Source: Tubulanus polymorphus (taxonomy: Eukaryota; Nemertea; Palaeonemertea; Tubulaniformes; Tubulanidae). From it: a stretch of 64,000 nt of DNA. The stretch covers positions 6,262,501 through 6,326,500 of the forward strand of contig NC_134035.1 of assembly GCF_964204645.1 (NCBI RefSeq). Reading direction: 5' to 3'. The notes under the pieces were generated by a model, which searched no databases, was not told the origin of the DNA, and saw only the letters and a list, made by a program, of their open reading frames with translations. The translations under genes were made by a program, and so were the position numbers. Positions 33,959-49,400 of the stretch are shown one piece after another (within the stretch, counting starts at the first letter, position 1; the number at the start of each line of letters is the position of its first letter).

Positions 33959-36900
33959 TATTATACATACCTTTGCATGGGATGAATGTGGCGGTGAAGA
34001 ACTTAAGAATTACGTAGGTATAGAGTGATGTGATCATGTAATTCTGATATAGTTCTACTTTTGTATGTAAGATCGATAGATCGAGATATTTGCTTGTGAG
34101 AACTTTTTTGATATGAATTCTTCTCGTTTGTAACGGCTATTTTGATTGGTTGGTCCATTTACGAAAGGCAATTCACTAAAAGTGACCAATGACTACTAAT
34201 TTACCAACCAAATCGACATCTAACGCGATAAGTGGACTCGAAATTGAAACAAAAACCACCAGAAGAATTATCGAAATAACTTATTCTACAAAACGTTTAT
34301 TCGTTTATTCTGAGTTTAACAGAAAATAAAAATAATCTTACACATCTCAAACATTTTCGTGAATTTTTCCATAGTCTCTACATACAGCGCGCAGCGCGCT
34401 GTCTTAGAACGACTTCTTATAGGTTTATATATAGAATATACATAGCTTTTTAAGCAAGCGAATTTGTACAATATATTTCATTTATATTATAAATCTACAT
34501 GCAGTGTATTCATTGACATTTAATTTACACCAGTTTTAAAGCCTTTTATCAATTAATGCCAGTAGATCAGATTTCGAATAATTGCTAGATCTTCTCTCTC
34601 TTTCTATCTCTTTCTCTCTCTCTCTCTGTCTCTCTAATCAGACATCGACGAATCCGATGTTATTATTAATGCGATATCTTTGAAGCGAAGTTTTCATTGC
34701 AAAGGACCGTTAAAAGGTCATCGGTAGTTAAGCATTTTCAAAAGGCAAATTCGTTGAAAATCGATAGAAATACCATTGAATTTTCTCCTTTTAGGTCATG
34801 TTATCATATAAGGTTTCTTCTTCAAACGAATGCAATAACATTGATCGTATATTGAAATATTGGGAAAACTTAATTTTAGTTTATAACGGAATTGATATTT
34901 CATAATTCGATCCTCATTATTTTCAACATTTGTCATTTTAAGGTTTCTAACTTATACTTTGATAACATACATAAGGTCTCTCGTAATAAGCTTTACGAAT
35001 GATTTTGCGTTTGCTATTCTTTACTGATAACCAAATTAAAAACCTATGGAATGATTTATGAAAAACATGCTCAACCAAATACTTCTTATCATTGACGATA
35101 TTTGATCGCCCTAAATTTGGGTAGCAGCCCAAAAAGCTTCCAAGGTTGGACGATAAAACCTGCTCCCAAAATCAAAGCATCTTTTAAAGTCCAGCGTTTT
35201 GCAAAATAGTCATTCATGCATGGCTTTGCTGGTGGTTTTGTACAAAGTGAAAGCGCCTATACACCACTATACGCTTCCCATCGGAGTACCCTCTCCATCA
35301 ACCACGCCCCTTTTCGGATAATTTTACTTATAATTCGTATCTGTTCAACTATTATCAAGAATCACTATGTACACTGAATAAATGATTCATCATGATATAC
35401 AAATATAAATATGTACAATATTCCATGCAATATTTATTTTACACAATCTGTACAATATTAAAGCCCTCAAATATTTCTCGTGAATATTCAGTCTGGACCC
35501 AGTTTCACATTTCCTAATCTAGTTCATTTTCAATGAGATGATAAAGTGTATAATTAAGTCAAATACTAATTCAAATACTAATCCAATTATATTTTGAATG
35601 TCCTAAAACAGCTGAGCTTTATTTTGGGTTATTCCTACAAATCAGAAAGCGCTATAAAAAGTTGAAAATCATTAAAGCAAAGAAATTAAATATTCTGAAA
35701 CTATTTTGAACTGATAAACTTCATTCGAAGAGTTAATTTTTACGAGTTAATATTTTAGATAGCTTTTAGCGTGAAACGTTTTAACGAGTGAGTAGAGATT
35801 CTATATCTATAGTGAAAAATATCGACGATTGATGCGCATCGCATCCGTTTGGAAGCAACGTAAAAATTCGCTTCCGACGTTTCGAGGCATTAATCATGTA
35901 CCAGGAAAAACAGTTGTAAACATCGACCAATTAGTATTTTAGGATATTATCATGAAAAGCCATCGTTGTTATTACGCTCGTCTGGGGCCAGTGTCACCAC
36001 TCAATGCTTGAACCTAAGGCCAGACTATGCTCATCTTGGTTATATAACGATTCATTAACAACAGACTGTTGGTTAAGCTCATTTAGTTTTAATTTAACCA
36101 ATCTCACAACTTAAGACCTGTCTATTTTAGTTCTGCAACCAAACTTTCAACTTAAGACCAGTCTAAGCTTAATTTTTTGAATAAACAATCCAACACCACT
36201 CACGACCTGTCTTAAGATTTAAGATTATTTTGGACTCATTTCAGGACTATGCATCTGGGCCCTTGTTACACAATACATACCGAGCTAATATAACATCGTA
36301 TTATGCTACAAACTATCACTGAACTAATTTGCCGTCTTATCTACCTATATGTATATATATTCAATGAATCTATATTCCACGCTGCAGTTTTTCGCATACT
36401 GCCATTGATATGTTTGTTGAAGTGTAAAACATCATTATGCTAAATTCAATAATCAAACGAGTCAGAAAAACAGTTTATTGATTCGAAAATGACATTGATT
36501 CAACTAAGATTATGCAAAATCATTTAAGATTGTGTTTAATTTTATCTTGTTCACGACGTGATATACGCTTTTCCTCTAGTTGACATAATAGATGGACTGG
36601 TTAACTGCCCAAATCTTACGGCAGCTCCTCGAATATTTATTCTTGCATAGAAGGAGGGATAGAGGAGTATGAGAGTGGGGGCGAGGGAGAGTTCGTGTAG
36701 TAGCAAAATATTGGTCTGAAAAAGTAACTTCATCAATCGTTGTTTTTCCAATGGTCTTTATAAACATTAATTGCATAATATACAGTATAGATAATTAATT
36801 CACTACGAGAGATACTTATCAAACGACAATAGATTTATGACTCTTCAATCGTTTTAGACAGCCCGGTGCGTGTCTGACTGAATGGGCAGTTCTTATGGAG

Positions 36901-37856
36901 TAAATGCCTATGGATGCCACGTTGTCGGGCGGCAAATACACTGGCTACTCCTATAGATTTCAATACCAGTCCTATCTGCAGGCCTAGTGGGGAGTACTAG
37001 GACAATCGTTCAATTTCTGAAAATTCGTACGAAAGCGGACCGGTTAAAAACACAATAAGAACGAACATTTTCGGATTTTGGGCGGTTCGTTGTACCCCAC
37101 GCTACAGGACTGCCTTGAGCCTAAACGTTATTTGTCGAATGCCTTTGACTAAAGCAATACCATTCAGTCACTCTCCGCCTAAAAGCGCAACCATCCAAAA
37201 AAAATCGATAATACATTATTCTCATCATATCGCGTATTCATATGTAAGTGTAAGCGTAGTTCGAGCAACTTGAAATCGTACGAAAAACGGTTTGTGATCC
37301 GACTGTGAAATATTGAAAAGGTACCGTCGATGAATCTCAGGACACACGGCAAGGTACGTTTGAAAGCCATTTCAGATATATTTGAAAGCCCATTTTAAAC
37401 CCCCTAAAACAGCCCTATGTAGAATTAAGTAGGCCGCTGTACTATCAATAATGGTCATGTTAATGTGTATATGAAACAATGATGGTGAACGCCATCGTTT
37501 ATGTACATACATTTGGATTTGAACTTCCTTGTAAATCTAGTTTTCTGCTCACAGGGTCTTATGTTAAAGGAGCTTTCATTAGCATGATACATCATTATGA
37601 TACAATGATACGACTTGTAATACGGGCCTCGATACAGCTCGATACACCGATACCACATAATGTAAAAGCGCAATAATTGTGTTGTTGACATTAAACATCG
37701 TTGTATAGTAAAAAAGTCAGATATTACCACAATTTATCATCTAAACTTAGTATAAATAGTGACTAGACGTTTTGTATATGTTTATATAGTGTTAAATGTC
37801 TCATTATCCGTCTATAAAACCGCACCACTCCACAACGATCCATTCTCAACTTAGGT

Positions 37857-37862
37857 TTTATT
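37857..37862 (-). promoter_or_regulatory. Candidate poly(A) signal of the receptor gene
   Basis: AATAAA on the minus strand, about 300 bases after the stop codon. Confidence 0.35.
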
Positions 37863-38158
37863 TTTTGTCGTTTTAACAAATTCCGTAAGAGATATTCCAA
37901 GCGTAAACTGTATAGACTCACGCAGGTACACGTGGTAACGCTACGCAAAGTAATACACATTATATCCATTCGAAATGGATATCCAATCCTTTCCATTTTC
38001 CTTCCCCGCAATCGTATAGTCTGTCCTATAATAATTACCATCGCTTCGTTATAAAATATACACAGTCATGCATAAGTATTTCATAATATTAATCAATAGT
38101 GAATTAGTCCATATTAGAATGAAGTAACTCTGTTACGCGGTGTCGTTACGATCTGCGG

Positions 38159-40409
38159 TCACGTCAAAAACGATCTTGATGACGTCATACAGAACAAAAT
38201 GGCTAATACTGTGGCAAACGAACAAGCCAATGAATGTTTCAACGAGGCTGCACTGCCTTTTTTATCACTGATGCTACTTTGATAGGGCACCTGGCGGACA
38301 CCCGACTGTGACCCGTGGTGTTGTATAATGTCCACCATCGCCACTCGGATGGTTGATACGATCGGGTCCGTTTTGACGCTCGAATGACGGGAATTAATCA
38401 TATAACTCAATAGTTTCGCCTGGTAGACGCATCCCTGAAACGCATGAGAAATACGGGTATAAGCCTTTCATTAAGAATATTGCGAGATATTTGAATCGGA
38501 CCTTCGTTTGGCGTAACGAATTATAATCTATCAACTTACCTCGCCCGTGTAGCCCGGTGTATGGCCGGCAGCAATCGCCTCGAAAACAACGTTACCATCA
38601 GTTTTCGATATAATATGAAGTCGACAGTCCTGTAATGGGGGAATGATAATTCGTTTATACGCGGTGTATGCAATGAATGATCGTTGTAGGTATATTAGAT
38701 TGATTTGAATCGAGTGAACCGAAGCAGATTAATGCGCTATAATTAATCATCGAGGATATTCATTATTCTCTCGATTTGTAAAGATGCACACGGTATTTAT
38801 CTTCAAATCTTACACTTATTCTACGGCAGTTTCTACGTTCATATATTTTCCTAGATAGGAACTGAATATGCAACCAACCGGTTTCATTATACTAGCTTGA
38901 TAATAGTTCTTGATTGAAATCGTAAATATCAAATCGATTTCTAACACTTGGATTCAGTACATTGAAAGAACACAATGTCTATATTGTATAATTGACCGTC
39001 TTTAAATCAAATGAAAAAACCACAATTTCGGAGGCAATCTGAGAGGAGTGTAGACGTTTCGACTCAATTTCATGAACCATTTTCTAAAATGTTTTTCCAT
39101 AATCATTCGTTTTTTCTTAAATTGAATTTGTAGACGGTCACTTGTCTTTGTGAATTGACAAACTCCATGTATTTTTTAAAATATGATCTCAACCAGCGAA
39201 CGCTTTTCCTCGTATGATGACTCTATCCGAACGTGATTGAAATTTCTCACTTCGATTAACGAAAGTTCGAAAAAGGTTCGCGCTAAACTAAAAACGTAGT
39301 TGATCTTAATGTTAATCTAGAGACAATTCAATTCATCATTTTTTTCTTTTTTCAAACAACTTTTCAGCTGCCCAAACTTCAATCTCAAATCAATCGGACC
39401 ACACAAATTATATTCATTTTCTAGAAATGATCGTACCATATTATCTGTGCCGCCGTTCAATAATCGGACAAGTTTTTTCATCAATTCCGCGTAGCTGAAT
39501 CTGATATTTCCGTATTTCGTCAGTAATTGTTGATCCATTAGGCTGTATCCGATATACAGGAAAATACCTGAAATTTAGGCATTCAATAAATAAGTTAAGT
39601 AAGCCTGAACGGTAGCATTACTCCAAAAATCTTCAGTTAGTCGATGATCTTAGATGGTCTTGGTTTTAAATCTAAGCATAACACTAGGACAACAAAACAT
39701 AGACTACTAGACATGATATCTAGAATCGGGAATGGCAGTTTTTTTAGCAAATGTTTGGCAAATTATCGCCATTTTGAAGCGTAATAGATAATGGTGGTAG
39801 CCCAGAGACGAAGTTTAAACAACAAATGGAATGATTTCTAGATAATGAAATAAAATCTCCTTATAGTCCAAAAACCAATATCATTTATAGTCATCTATTT
39901 CTAGTAATATCTGCCGCTACAAGGGTGGCATGTTACAAGGAGTTGTTTTTCAGGTGGGGGGGGGGGAGGGGATGTATTCTCAAGTTGTGCGTTCGCTCTT
40001 ACCATTTCTGTTCGTCAAAGTGTCCTTCGATTTTGCGCATATAATTTCGCCCTTATAGCACTTGCAGGTTCCTCGGTTATTCCGTGTAAGCACGGAACCG
40101 TGGCCTGAAAAATATCAACAACTTATCTAAATCCTGGATACAGGTGCATTCTAGGACATTTTCACCGTTAAGGAATCGATTTCGTTTAAAAGAGAATCAT
40201 TAAGGGATTTCGTAGAAATACAGCGCGGTATTCAATGCGTGTGGATAGTTTTTGTGAAAATAAAAATGACTGCTTCAAATGCACGTACCGTATATGATGA
40301 ATCCAATTTTACAGGAATCCTCGGGAAGGCAGGGAAGATGACGACATTCTTGAGTACCGTTAGGTAAACACTTGCATAGGACCGAGCAATCGGTGTTGTT
40401 TGGATAAAC
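38159..40409 (-). other. Receptor C-terminal region and GPI-type tail (five exons)
   Basis: Exons 40289-40409 and 40003-40104 carry a compact cysteine-rich segment (DCSVLCKCLPNGTQECRHL, GTCKCYKGEIIC). Exon 39437-39567 gives GIFLYIGYSLMDQQLLTKYG. It must end at GTACGA (39431-39436), because reading on only adds a different tail and a stop. Exons 38540-38629 and 38159-38434 follow (DCRLHIISKTDGNVVFEAI, GCVYQAKLLSYMINSRHSS). The end is a small-residue patch (SAASLKH) and a hydrophobic run (ATVLAILFC), as in GPI signals. This extended tail is, as far as I recall, typical of protostome GFR-like proteins and absent from vertebrate GFR-alpha. Confidence 0.7.
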
Positions 40410-43400
40410 CTGAAAATTATTTTACGAAATTAATGAATTCAGTGAACTTTGGGGGAAGTCCAACGGGCATTGCTGATCCAGCTATTTAGTCTTTATTTAA
40501 ATATAAGCCTTCACCGCACAACTGGCACGCCATGTCTGGGTTAACTCCGAAATAGTGTATAAATAATGTATAGAAGAATAAACATGATTTCGGTATGATT
40601 TAGAATGAATTTCGCTGAAATCAGAATTAAAGGAATCAAAACTGAAAGAACCCACCGGCCTTCGTTGCTTGGATTTAGAGAATCATAGATCTAATCAGGA
40701 TCCGAACAACATGAGCGGCGGCAAAACGAGTTATTTACATTTAAATCGTATAAAAATTAATTCATCTCCGAGCAACTATTGGTCCCCGCGGAATGCGCCA
40801 TGACTCACGAGTACAACGCGACGACTGCAGCGTCATTGAAATTTGATTAGTGTCGAATTTTGAAACAATCAAACGTCATTCGTTCGTACGAAACATTTCA
40901 TGCCTTAGTCACAGTGAGGGGGGGGGGAGGATAGCGAGATGTACCGCGATTTACCTACAATTCGAATTCCGAAACCTCTCATAACGAGACAATAGATGAT
41001 TAAAATCTACGACGTTTGAGTCACTATAATGAAACGGGCTATTGATAACGAGGGAGAACATGGCTATAATTCTAGCCAGGATAATGTCAATTGTTTTTTT
41101 TAAAGCGTCCACCTTTTGGCGAATAAGGATCGCCAAAATCAATATGAAATAATTCCTATAGGTGCAATATTCAAAGTGGCTTTATCTATTACACTTAAAA
41201 ACTTTCAACGATTATAAGAGCAAGCTTAGTACATGAATGAGGTTTAACATGAAACTGATCCGAATTCGTTAATACCACGCCTGGTCTTATCTTTATTCTC
41301 TAGGTCTGGATCAGTAATTCTATCGAGGTTAAACATTACGTGGAACTCTGAATTCCAACGTAGGTTCTTCCGTCACCGGGTAACAGTGATGGAATTTATT
41401 TCATTCGCAGGTTGTTGTGTTGCATCGCGGGGGAGTTCGGCGTCACTCGTTTTGAGACGCTATATTTAGGAGCATTTTCTTTTAAGTTTAAACCCACTTT
41501 TCGACCAGTTTCCAGTGAGCACCAGCCACCCTATAGCTGGATCGAGTTTCGCGGTTACCGGCAGTTGTGGAACTAAGGTCCAGTTATTTTTTTCATCAGT
41601 AAAATTGGTTGTCTACGTTGTCAGTTTATAGTTAGTTGTTTCTTCTGATAAACGATGCCGTTGATGAGTGTAACACTTACTCTGACTATTGGTGATCTAT
41701 CGCTCTGCAGCATTCTATCACAAACTTCTGTAATAAGATAAAATCAATTCGTTCATTCATTCGTTCGGCGTCCATTGCGTGTAGTTTTTTGTATGTTGTT
41801 TGCCGTTACTAATCTGCAGGGTAAACACACGTGCTGAGGGGATGAAGGGTATTTGTGTTTGAGTTATGAGTCAGTGTTTATATGGACAGAGACGAGTCCT
41901 GAATGATATGGCGAAGGATAGATTTTAGCGTTTTGGCAAGGTTATTCTCGTAACGAAAATCATTTTTCGAGTTAGCACCAAATCGAAAAATCATTTTCGA
42001 TGGTTGAAAATGACGGCGCGTCAAAACGCCATTTTGGCGCGCCAAATGGATTTCCTATTCGTTTTTGGCGACACAAAAACATATTCATCACGCACAAAAA
42101 CATATTCATGATCCGTTTCGGCGAGCCAGAATGGGATATATATTATTTGTTTTTACACTCCAGTGCCAATATGAAATTTCTTTTTAGCGCGGGTACCAAC
42201 AAGAAAATAATCGCACCAAAACGCCGAAACGCCAGTTCTAGTGCAGCGACATGGATTCTTTCGACTGTTATTTCTTGATGTTTTCCATTTTGGCGTTTTG
42301 TCGCCATTATTTGCCTATACCTAAAGATTTTCACTATGACCCGATTCAGGCACAATTACGACACTGATACACAACAGTCACAGCTTAAGTTCAAGAATGG
42401 TCTTGTAAAAAGATCGTCTAAAGAACCAAAAGGTGGTTATGTTCTTATATTTAAGCCTCGACTGGGCAACTGGACCCAGTAGTTGCTTCATTTGCTAAGT
42501 TTCAACTCATCGTTTTATATTATATCTGTAATTTTTCATTCATCAAATTATCATAGCTCCACTAAGTCTTATGAAATATTTCGCATTGAAATGTATGATT
42601 TTCACGAACCGCTGAGTCATTCGTGAATCGGTCGGATTTGTCACAAAGTCCGACAACTGGATTTAGTGTTATCCAGAACTGTAATGCGAGGGAGATTTTG
42701 AGAAACTATCGAGACACCTCAGGGAAATCATAATGTAAGGGTGACTTTCATATTGTAAAATTTGACAGAATCAGTACTGCATCAAACATCAGGAAACTCA
42801 AAATAGAGATACATTTATCAGTTGCCTTGGGAGAACAGTAGGGCAAATAGACCACTAGATGTCGCGGCTCTAACAGTTGCTCATATTCTGAAAAACCCAA
42901 CGGTCAACTTCGCTAAATTCATTAAGACCGGCTTAGATGTATATAGATCTCTCCAATAGTATATATAGTATTGTAAATAGTTGATGTATATAATTGTATA
43001 TATAGTATTGTAAATAGTTGATGTATATATATTTTGTTACGTTTTCATTCTCTGAATTTTAATCACTTCAGTGTTGTTTTGTAAATATTTGTATATACAT
43101 GTGTAATAGTTTTCCTCCACATACCATGGAAATGGTTGGAGTGTAAATAAATCGTAATCGTAATCGTAATCGTAATCATACGTAGTCCATGGAAGCTCAC
43201 GATTTCAAGAATCACCACGAGCCAAATTGATTCAGTATTGGTATAGTTACCATCTACTTATTGAAGGCAAAAGTTCGGTTCGATGTTGATTGAATATCTA
43301 GCCATTCTTGCCACAATAAAGTATCTAAAGTTCCTAATTGCTTTACGCCGATTCTATCTGCGATAATCAACAAACAGCGACCACATCGAGCCCCTCAAAT

Positions 43401-46400
43401 CAATCGAAACCATAACAATTTTTATTGAGATATTGCTATTATAAATTGAACGGAGACCGAGTAATTAATGTTATATGTGCACTTGCTATAGTGTTCAGTA
43501 TCAAGTGGACTGTCGCATAATTGCATTATGACACAGCGTCATGCTCAGTTTAAAAGTCAACGGTCGACGAGGCTCGGGGAAAATGGTGGCACGAGTCCTG
43601 AAGGAAATGAAATCCTTGTCGGCCAGCTATAATCTTCTAATTATCCCGATGGCTGTTGAATTTCGCTGATGAAGTCGCGATTACTAATTAGATATTCTTA
43701 TAACGTCTTAGATCTTAATTATTGGCGAAACGTTTTGATTAAATAATTACTGGTTCCAGCATGTTGTGAGTGTCGAGGCAGGCAATAGTAGATTAGATAT
43801 ATATTCTTCATCACGTGTTGTTTGGAGCGAAAATCCCTTTGTCTGAAGTCAATAATCGTCAATTGAAAACTGTTTGACGAGATTCTGCCTTGAGTGAATT
43901 CTATCTTTTAATCCGTAATCTTTCCCATATAAAACTAGTGCCAGTTGTTTTTCATGTCAACATTTGGCTCTAAAAATACTGTTGAGAATGAGAAAAATTG
44001 AACCCATACAATTGTGGAACATGAGTTTAGAGAAAAACTGTGGAGCTGGGCTCAGCACATCAAATTAGATCCACACAGAGCTGTGGAACTGGATCCTGAT
44101 CCTGAAGCTGGGCTCTACGTGGAATCACATCCTAACCGCCGTGGAAGCGGATCCTTAAATTGAGTATTGACCCCAGGGGTAAACACAGACTGTGACTGTA
44201 GGAACGTCCAGGTCTATAGACAAAAACAAGTGAAATGTTATTGTGAGCGAGTTCTAACTGGTATCAAATAACTGCATTTTGAATTCCAGATTCATGACTT
44301 GAATAAATCAATTCAATAGATCAACCTTGATAGGGTGGAGTTCTGTGCTCATCATACAAAAATGTATTCGTATAAATGTACATTTTAAAGGTATAGAAAA
44401 TCAAACGTTTCGCCTCCAAACCTGGCTGTATTAATTTCTCAATAATGAGAATATTGCGTGTGTGTTTAACTCAACGGAGATAATTCTAGAAATGAAGTAT
44501 TTTAGAAATACAAAACGTAGAATGACGTAATTCAATGACGACTTCGATTGAAATCGAAATTGAACGCGCTCAAAATTGTCGTTATATACGGCTGTTCTCA
44601 GTCTCAGCGAAGGCGAATAAATAATATCGTCAAGTGATGTTGAAGGTCACGTGGAGCTGAACACAAACAGGCGGTGTAGTTCCCTTCCGAGTTGAAGATG
44701 CATCCATAATTAATAAGAAATTCAGCGTGTATTTAGATCAAGAATGCGATAAACGAATTAAATCGTGGCCGATACGAAAGACTTGCATTGCGTCTCTGGG
44801 AATTCATCATGTGTGAAAACACTTAAAATTACTCCATACTAATATTCACTCTCTCTTCTATCCTGAAGTCGTCCGTCATCAAAGCATATATTTATCACAC
44901 ATGTATATAGATTATTATAGCGTTGTGTTAAGTGTGTATATATAACTAGCCTGAAGCTGCAGGTATATCATCAGCATCGACTATATGTTAAACCGAATCA
45001 ATTCTGCGCGGTTGACTGTCCGATTTATTGCAAACTTTTAACATGTAAGGTTTTAACGGCACTGTGATGATGGGATTTAGAAGCAAAATTGCGAGACTGT
45101 TGGAAACTAAACGAGATATTTCACGGATTGTGGGATGTTGATTTCGTCTATACAATTCAGCGAGGACAATAAATGCTTTCATAAATGCAATATCTATTTA
45201 GGAATAACTTACGTCGAGCTGGAGGATTTTTCGATAAAACCACCTCGAATTTAATCATCTCTTTGTCATCCTTGAGTAACGTGGCCGGCGTAGTTTCGTG
45301 ATAGACAATAGTCGAACTAGCGACAGCTTGGTCTAAAAAGTAAAATTCCAAGTTTCTACTATTAGTTATCTATTCAAGCAATGTCTACAACTAGCAAAAA
45401 AAACTTATAGAGTAGAAAACGTAATTGCCAGGGACCAGTCGCACCAGTCAATATTTAACTTTGAGACATCTTAGTTCTATTTGAGACATCTTAGCCCAGC
45501 TAACAACTAAAAATCAGTTGTACGATACAAAATGATACTGGATTGAAGCTACGACTGTCCAACTGCAGCTGGGCCCATACATTGCTAAAGACTTACCCCT
45601 GCATTTGTTTTTCTGTAATTTCTCCTGAAGACTCATACACCGGCCCCTCGTCTCCTGAGAAATGCCCGAACATGAGCAGTTAGTCATTAAAAGGGTCCCC
45701 ATCAGTCCTACGACGGCGTCACGACACAGGTGATTACCATGTATACACCGACCGGTTTTACTATCAGTGTGACAATACGTATCGTAATATTCCCATTTAC
45801 GCCTGAGATAAAGAAAGTTATAATACTTACTAATAATTCATACTGAATATTTCATTTTTTTCAACGTTACTTCGGGGCTATCCGATGCTATCATCGGCAA
45901 TTTGGGTATAACGACTTAAGAGTGCTAACACAGTTGAATTCGGTTGTCGACTTCTCCAAATAAGGAGATAAACACTCGATGATTTAGAAATACTGATTGT
46001 GATAAAAAATAGTTCAGAGTTCAGTAATCTGACGGCTGAGGTCATAAAGTGTCATACTCTAAATTTGGACGGTGAATTTAGGGGCTGATAGCGGAAGAGA
46101 TGCATTTCGCATCGAATCGAAACCTATTGAAGACAACGTCGTCATCGACGACGCATAAACCAATACGCGTGTTTCACGTCACCGAGCTGTGATCGTGTTG
46201 CTGCTCGCATCTCACAAGTGCGTCTCGCAGATAAGAACACAGTTTATGGCTTTTGTGGGATCTTTATAATGTCATCAATTTAAAATCAAGCGGAATATTG
46301 AACTGCCGCAGTTCTGTTGAAATCGGATCGGAGTTAATTAGTTTTCCAATTTATCAAACTCCGCGCATATAGACACCACACATATACATGAGCTCACTAG

Positions 46401-49400
46401 CAATCTGGGGCAACTGAGCGCATTGGGCTCAGACTAGTCACTAATGACTGGTCGATATATTTCATTCGATTTTCTGTGGAAACGATGAAAAATAGACGAC
46501 GTTTCCAATTTTTCTTATTTTCGTATAATCGAATTTCCGATCGGGGCAAAAGCGCTCGTAATACTATAAGATAATGACATCGTGACGTACACGGATGTAC
46601 CATTCAAATTCCTGAATACTAGAATTGTCTTCCACATTTTTTTATTCGCTAGTTTAACAGCGAGGAATCCTGATCCTCGAAGTGAATGAAATTTGGCATT
46701 TTTCTTCCAGATACCCTGATTACACAGGGCCCGATATCGGTCCGTTGAATCTGGGCAGGAATTTCATTATAGATTTGAAAATTACCAGTATGCTTTTTTG
46801 CTACTTCATTGATTCTACTTATTGATTATTGAAGTTTTTATTTGTATTATCTTCTACGGTTCTAGTTACAAGTTTTACCTGCATATCTCATCAGCCTGAC
46901 ACTTGCGCACGACCGCCACGCATGTCGGGATCGGATTTTCTCGAATGGCGCATTGTGATTGGAGCACCGAGCGAAGCGACTCGCACTTTACATCGCCTTT
47001 TGCGCATGTACAGAAAGCCGCAGCGTGCGCATGCTTGACGGCGACATTCTGATAAAAATCGCCCATATCCGGCAGACATTTCTTCTTGTCGCACGATTTT
47101 TTCTGCATGTCCCACTGACAGGAGGCGATGAATTTACCCATTTTACGTCGACACAAATAGTCCTTGTTGCATTCGCCGAATGCGTCATAACATTCGGAAC
47201 CTTAAAATGAAAACAATAGCGGGTTATTAACAAAATTGATATGACGGAGACACGCATCGTCCACTATTCAATTTATCTGACGCAATAATGATATGGTGAT
47301 CATTATGAATCAGAGAATATAGCATCCCCTGGAGCTTATTCGAGAGGTCAATTTCAACCCTATAGAGTTATAAGGTCGGAATTGAACTAATTTCAAACTT
47401 GACTGAAATCCAAGATGCACGCATGGTGTATATATAACTAGTAGCTATTTCCCTGCTAACAGGGACTAATTGCTAAAAACGGAACGAAGCCCGCAGTTGC
47501 TCTCAAAAGTTGGTTCAAGTTAACTAGAGGACGACTTACAGAGAGTGACTGTTAATCACGGATAACTAAGACATAGTATCAATTGTAACTGATTTGCCAT
47601 TTTGGTATATAATTGATAGTTTGGATAATTGATCCACAATAATCTGTTTCGAACTATAGCCTAACTTATCGTGTGATATACCGGTCTTGAAGTCTTCGCA
47701 TACGGGTATTAGGCAGATCTCGTACTCGACGAGTTTTCGAAGACAGATCTGTTTTAATAAGGATTCTGTTTTGATTTACGTTCGTTTTAATGGAATTCCT
47801 GAGCATACCCAGCTCAGCTGGGAGACGAGACAACAGCAGCAGGCGATATTGAGCGAGCGATATGGCGTGTGTTGTACACGTTCGACTCGAGTGTCCTGAA
47901 GCTGAATTTACGACCGCCGAGTAAATTTCATTTACATCCCGATTCCTTCTTCTTCACCAACGACGAATACCGATGCACGGAGCGGCGGTGCATCGGTCGG
48001 CGCCAACGCCGCCATTATTTAGCTCATATCGAACACTTAAAATCATTAATCGAGTTATTACGTTTACACGGCGCGTTAATATCAGTGCGCGGTATTGTGT
48101 AATTGCAGATGTGAGGATTCGATGAAGTGAGAATAAAACCTTTATTAACGAGGTTAGTGTTGACGTATAACACAAACGGCAATAAATATCATTTATAATG
48201 GGATGGATGTTCTATCGACGGTAGACACAGCCGTCTTTCATTAATCCTTAAATCTACTACGGTTTCGTTGACAGTTTCTGAGTTTGATAGATAAAGTTGA
48301 ATTTGCCGTCAACTGAATTAAAACCTGTGCGAGTTTATCAAGTTTAATAAGTTTAATAATTCGTTTTCAACGTCAAAAGAATGTTCAAAAATTTCCCGAT
48401 TAGAATCATGACCTTCACACCTAACCAGCTTGATTTCCCCGATGACGCAGATAGATTTATATTCTATTGATGCCGAAGTTGCGCTACATATTTTACAAAA
48501 TCTAGCTAAACCCAGGCTCTACATCACAACACCATATTGTTCACATGGTTTTAAGTGCTCTACGACACTATACGATCCTAGTGTACCGACCAAATCGTAC
48601 AGGACCAAATCTAGCACGAACTGCCCTCAAGTCAGAGACTTTAATTCTCCATGATTGTCAGGTTCAGAGCCTAAAGATTGTGTTTTAATGATAAAAAATA
48701 GCAACAACAATTGACTAATGAAATCGCTTAACTTACTTTTGAATGGTTCAGGTTCCACTCGGGGTATAGTGACTTTAGCTACAGTCGGTGCTGTAGTCGG
48801 CGGATCCACAACCTTTATACGTGTGTCTTCCTCTTCCTCGACCAGAGTCTCGTCTGGTACGACCGCTTCTGGTTTCTCCGGTAACTGACTGTTCTCTTTA
48901 CCGATCTTTGCTACTTCGTTTGCAACCACTGAAAATAGATTTAAAAAAAAGTTGAAACGATGAGTTCGTTCTAGATCATTTCGACACTTGCCTAAATGCA
49001 CCAGGATCCAGGTCAATTTAACTCGGTCAGCGATTTGACTTATCGAGTTAGAACAAACTGATACTTGTGGAACTGGATACGTGTTTTGTTGCTACGATGC
49101 GATGGTGAGCGAAAATAGATTTGTCCTACAATAAAATAGCACAGCAATGCCCCCTTCCACCAAACCAGAGCTACATGTTATTGGAAAAGTTGGTAAACGG
49201 TCTTTGAGCTCTTTGGAGATTAATTCCGATCAGATTTGGTCGCCATTAGGGACCGATACTGAAATACAAGTCCACAATTATGGATGCGAGGAAATATTGA
49301 CTGAGAGTCAGTTTTATGAGAAATGCATTCGTCAACAGTGATTATCCAGAGGAGGTGTACTCGACTAATGCGTTTACTCCTGAGAAAATATAAAAGGAAT

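Larger units (their letters stand above)
31203..38158. other. Intergenic DNA, no gene supported
   Basis: It contains a dispersed repeat (31.73-32.56 kb), half a MITE (33.12-33.27 kb), a TA-flanked MITE (33.79-33.96 kb) and a (CT)n tract (about 34590-34635). I found no exon series. The final 300 bases before 38158 are probably the 3' UTR of the receptor gene, with a reverse AATAAA at 37857-37862. Confidence 0.4.
40410..45212. other. 4.8-kb receptor intron region, one exon missing
   Basis: By phase arithmetic this stretch must hold at least one exon of the receptor gene, which I could not pick out. It also holds a MITE (about 41.99-42.35 kb) and a LINE 3' end (42.84-43.18 kb). Confidence 0.5.

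Noticed and set aside
39317-39436. Alternative receptor C-terminus ending at a TAG near 39317
   Set aside because: Using the GTACGA donor joins in phase to two further exons that end in a GPI-type tail. The read-through may exist as a minor isoform, but I saw no support for it.
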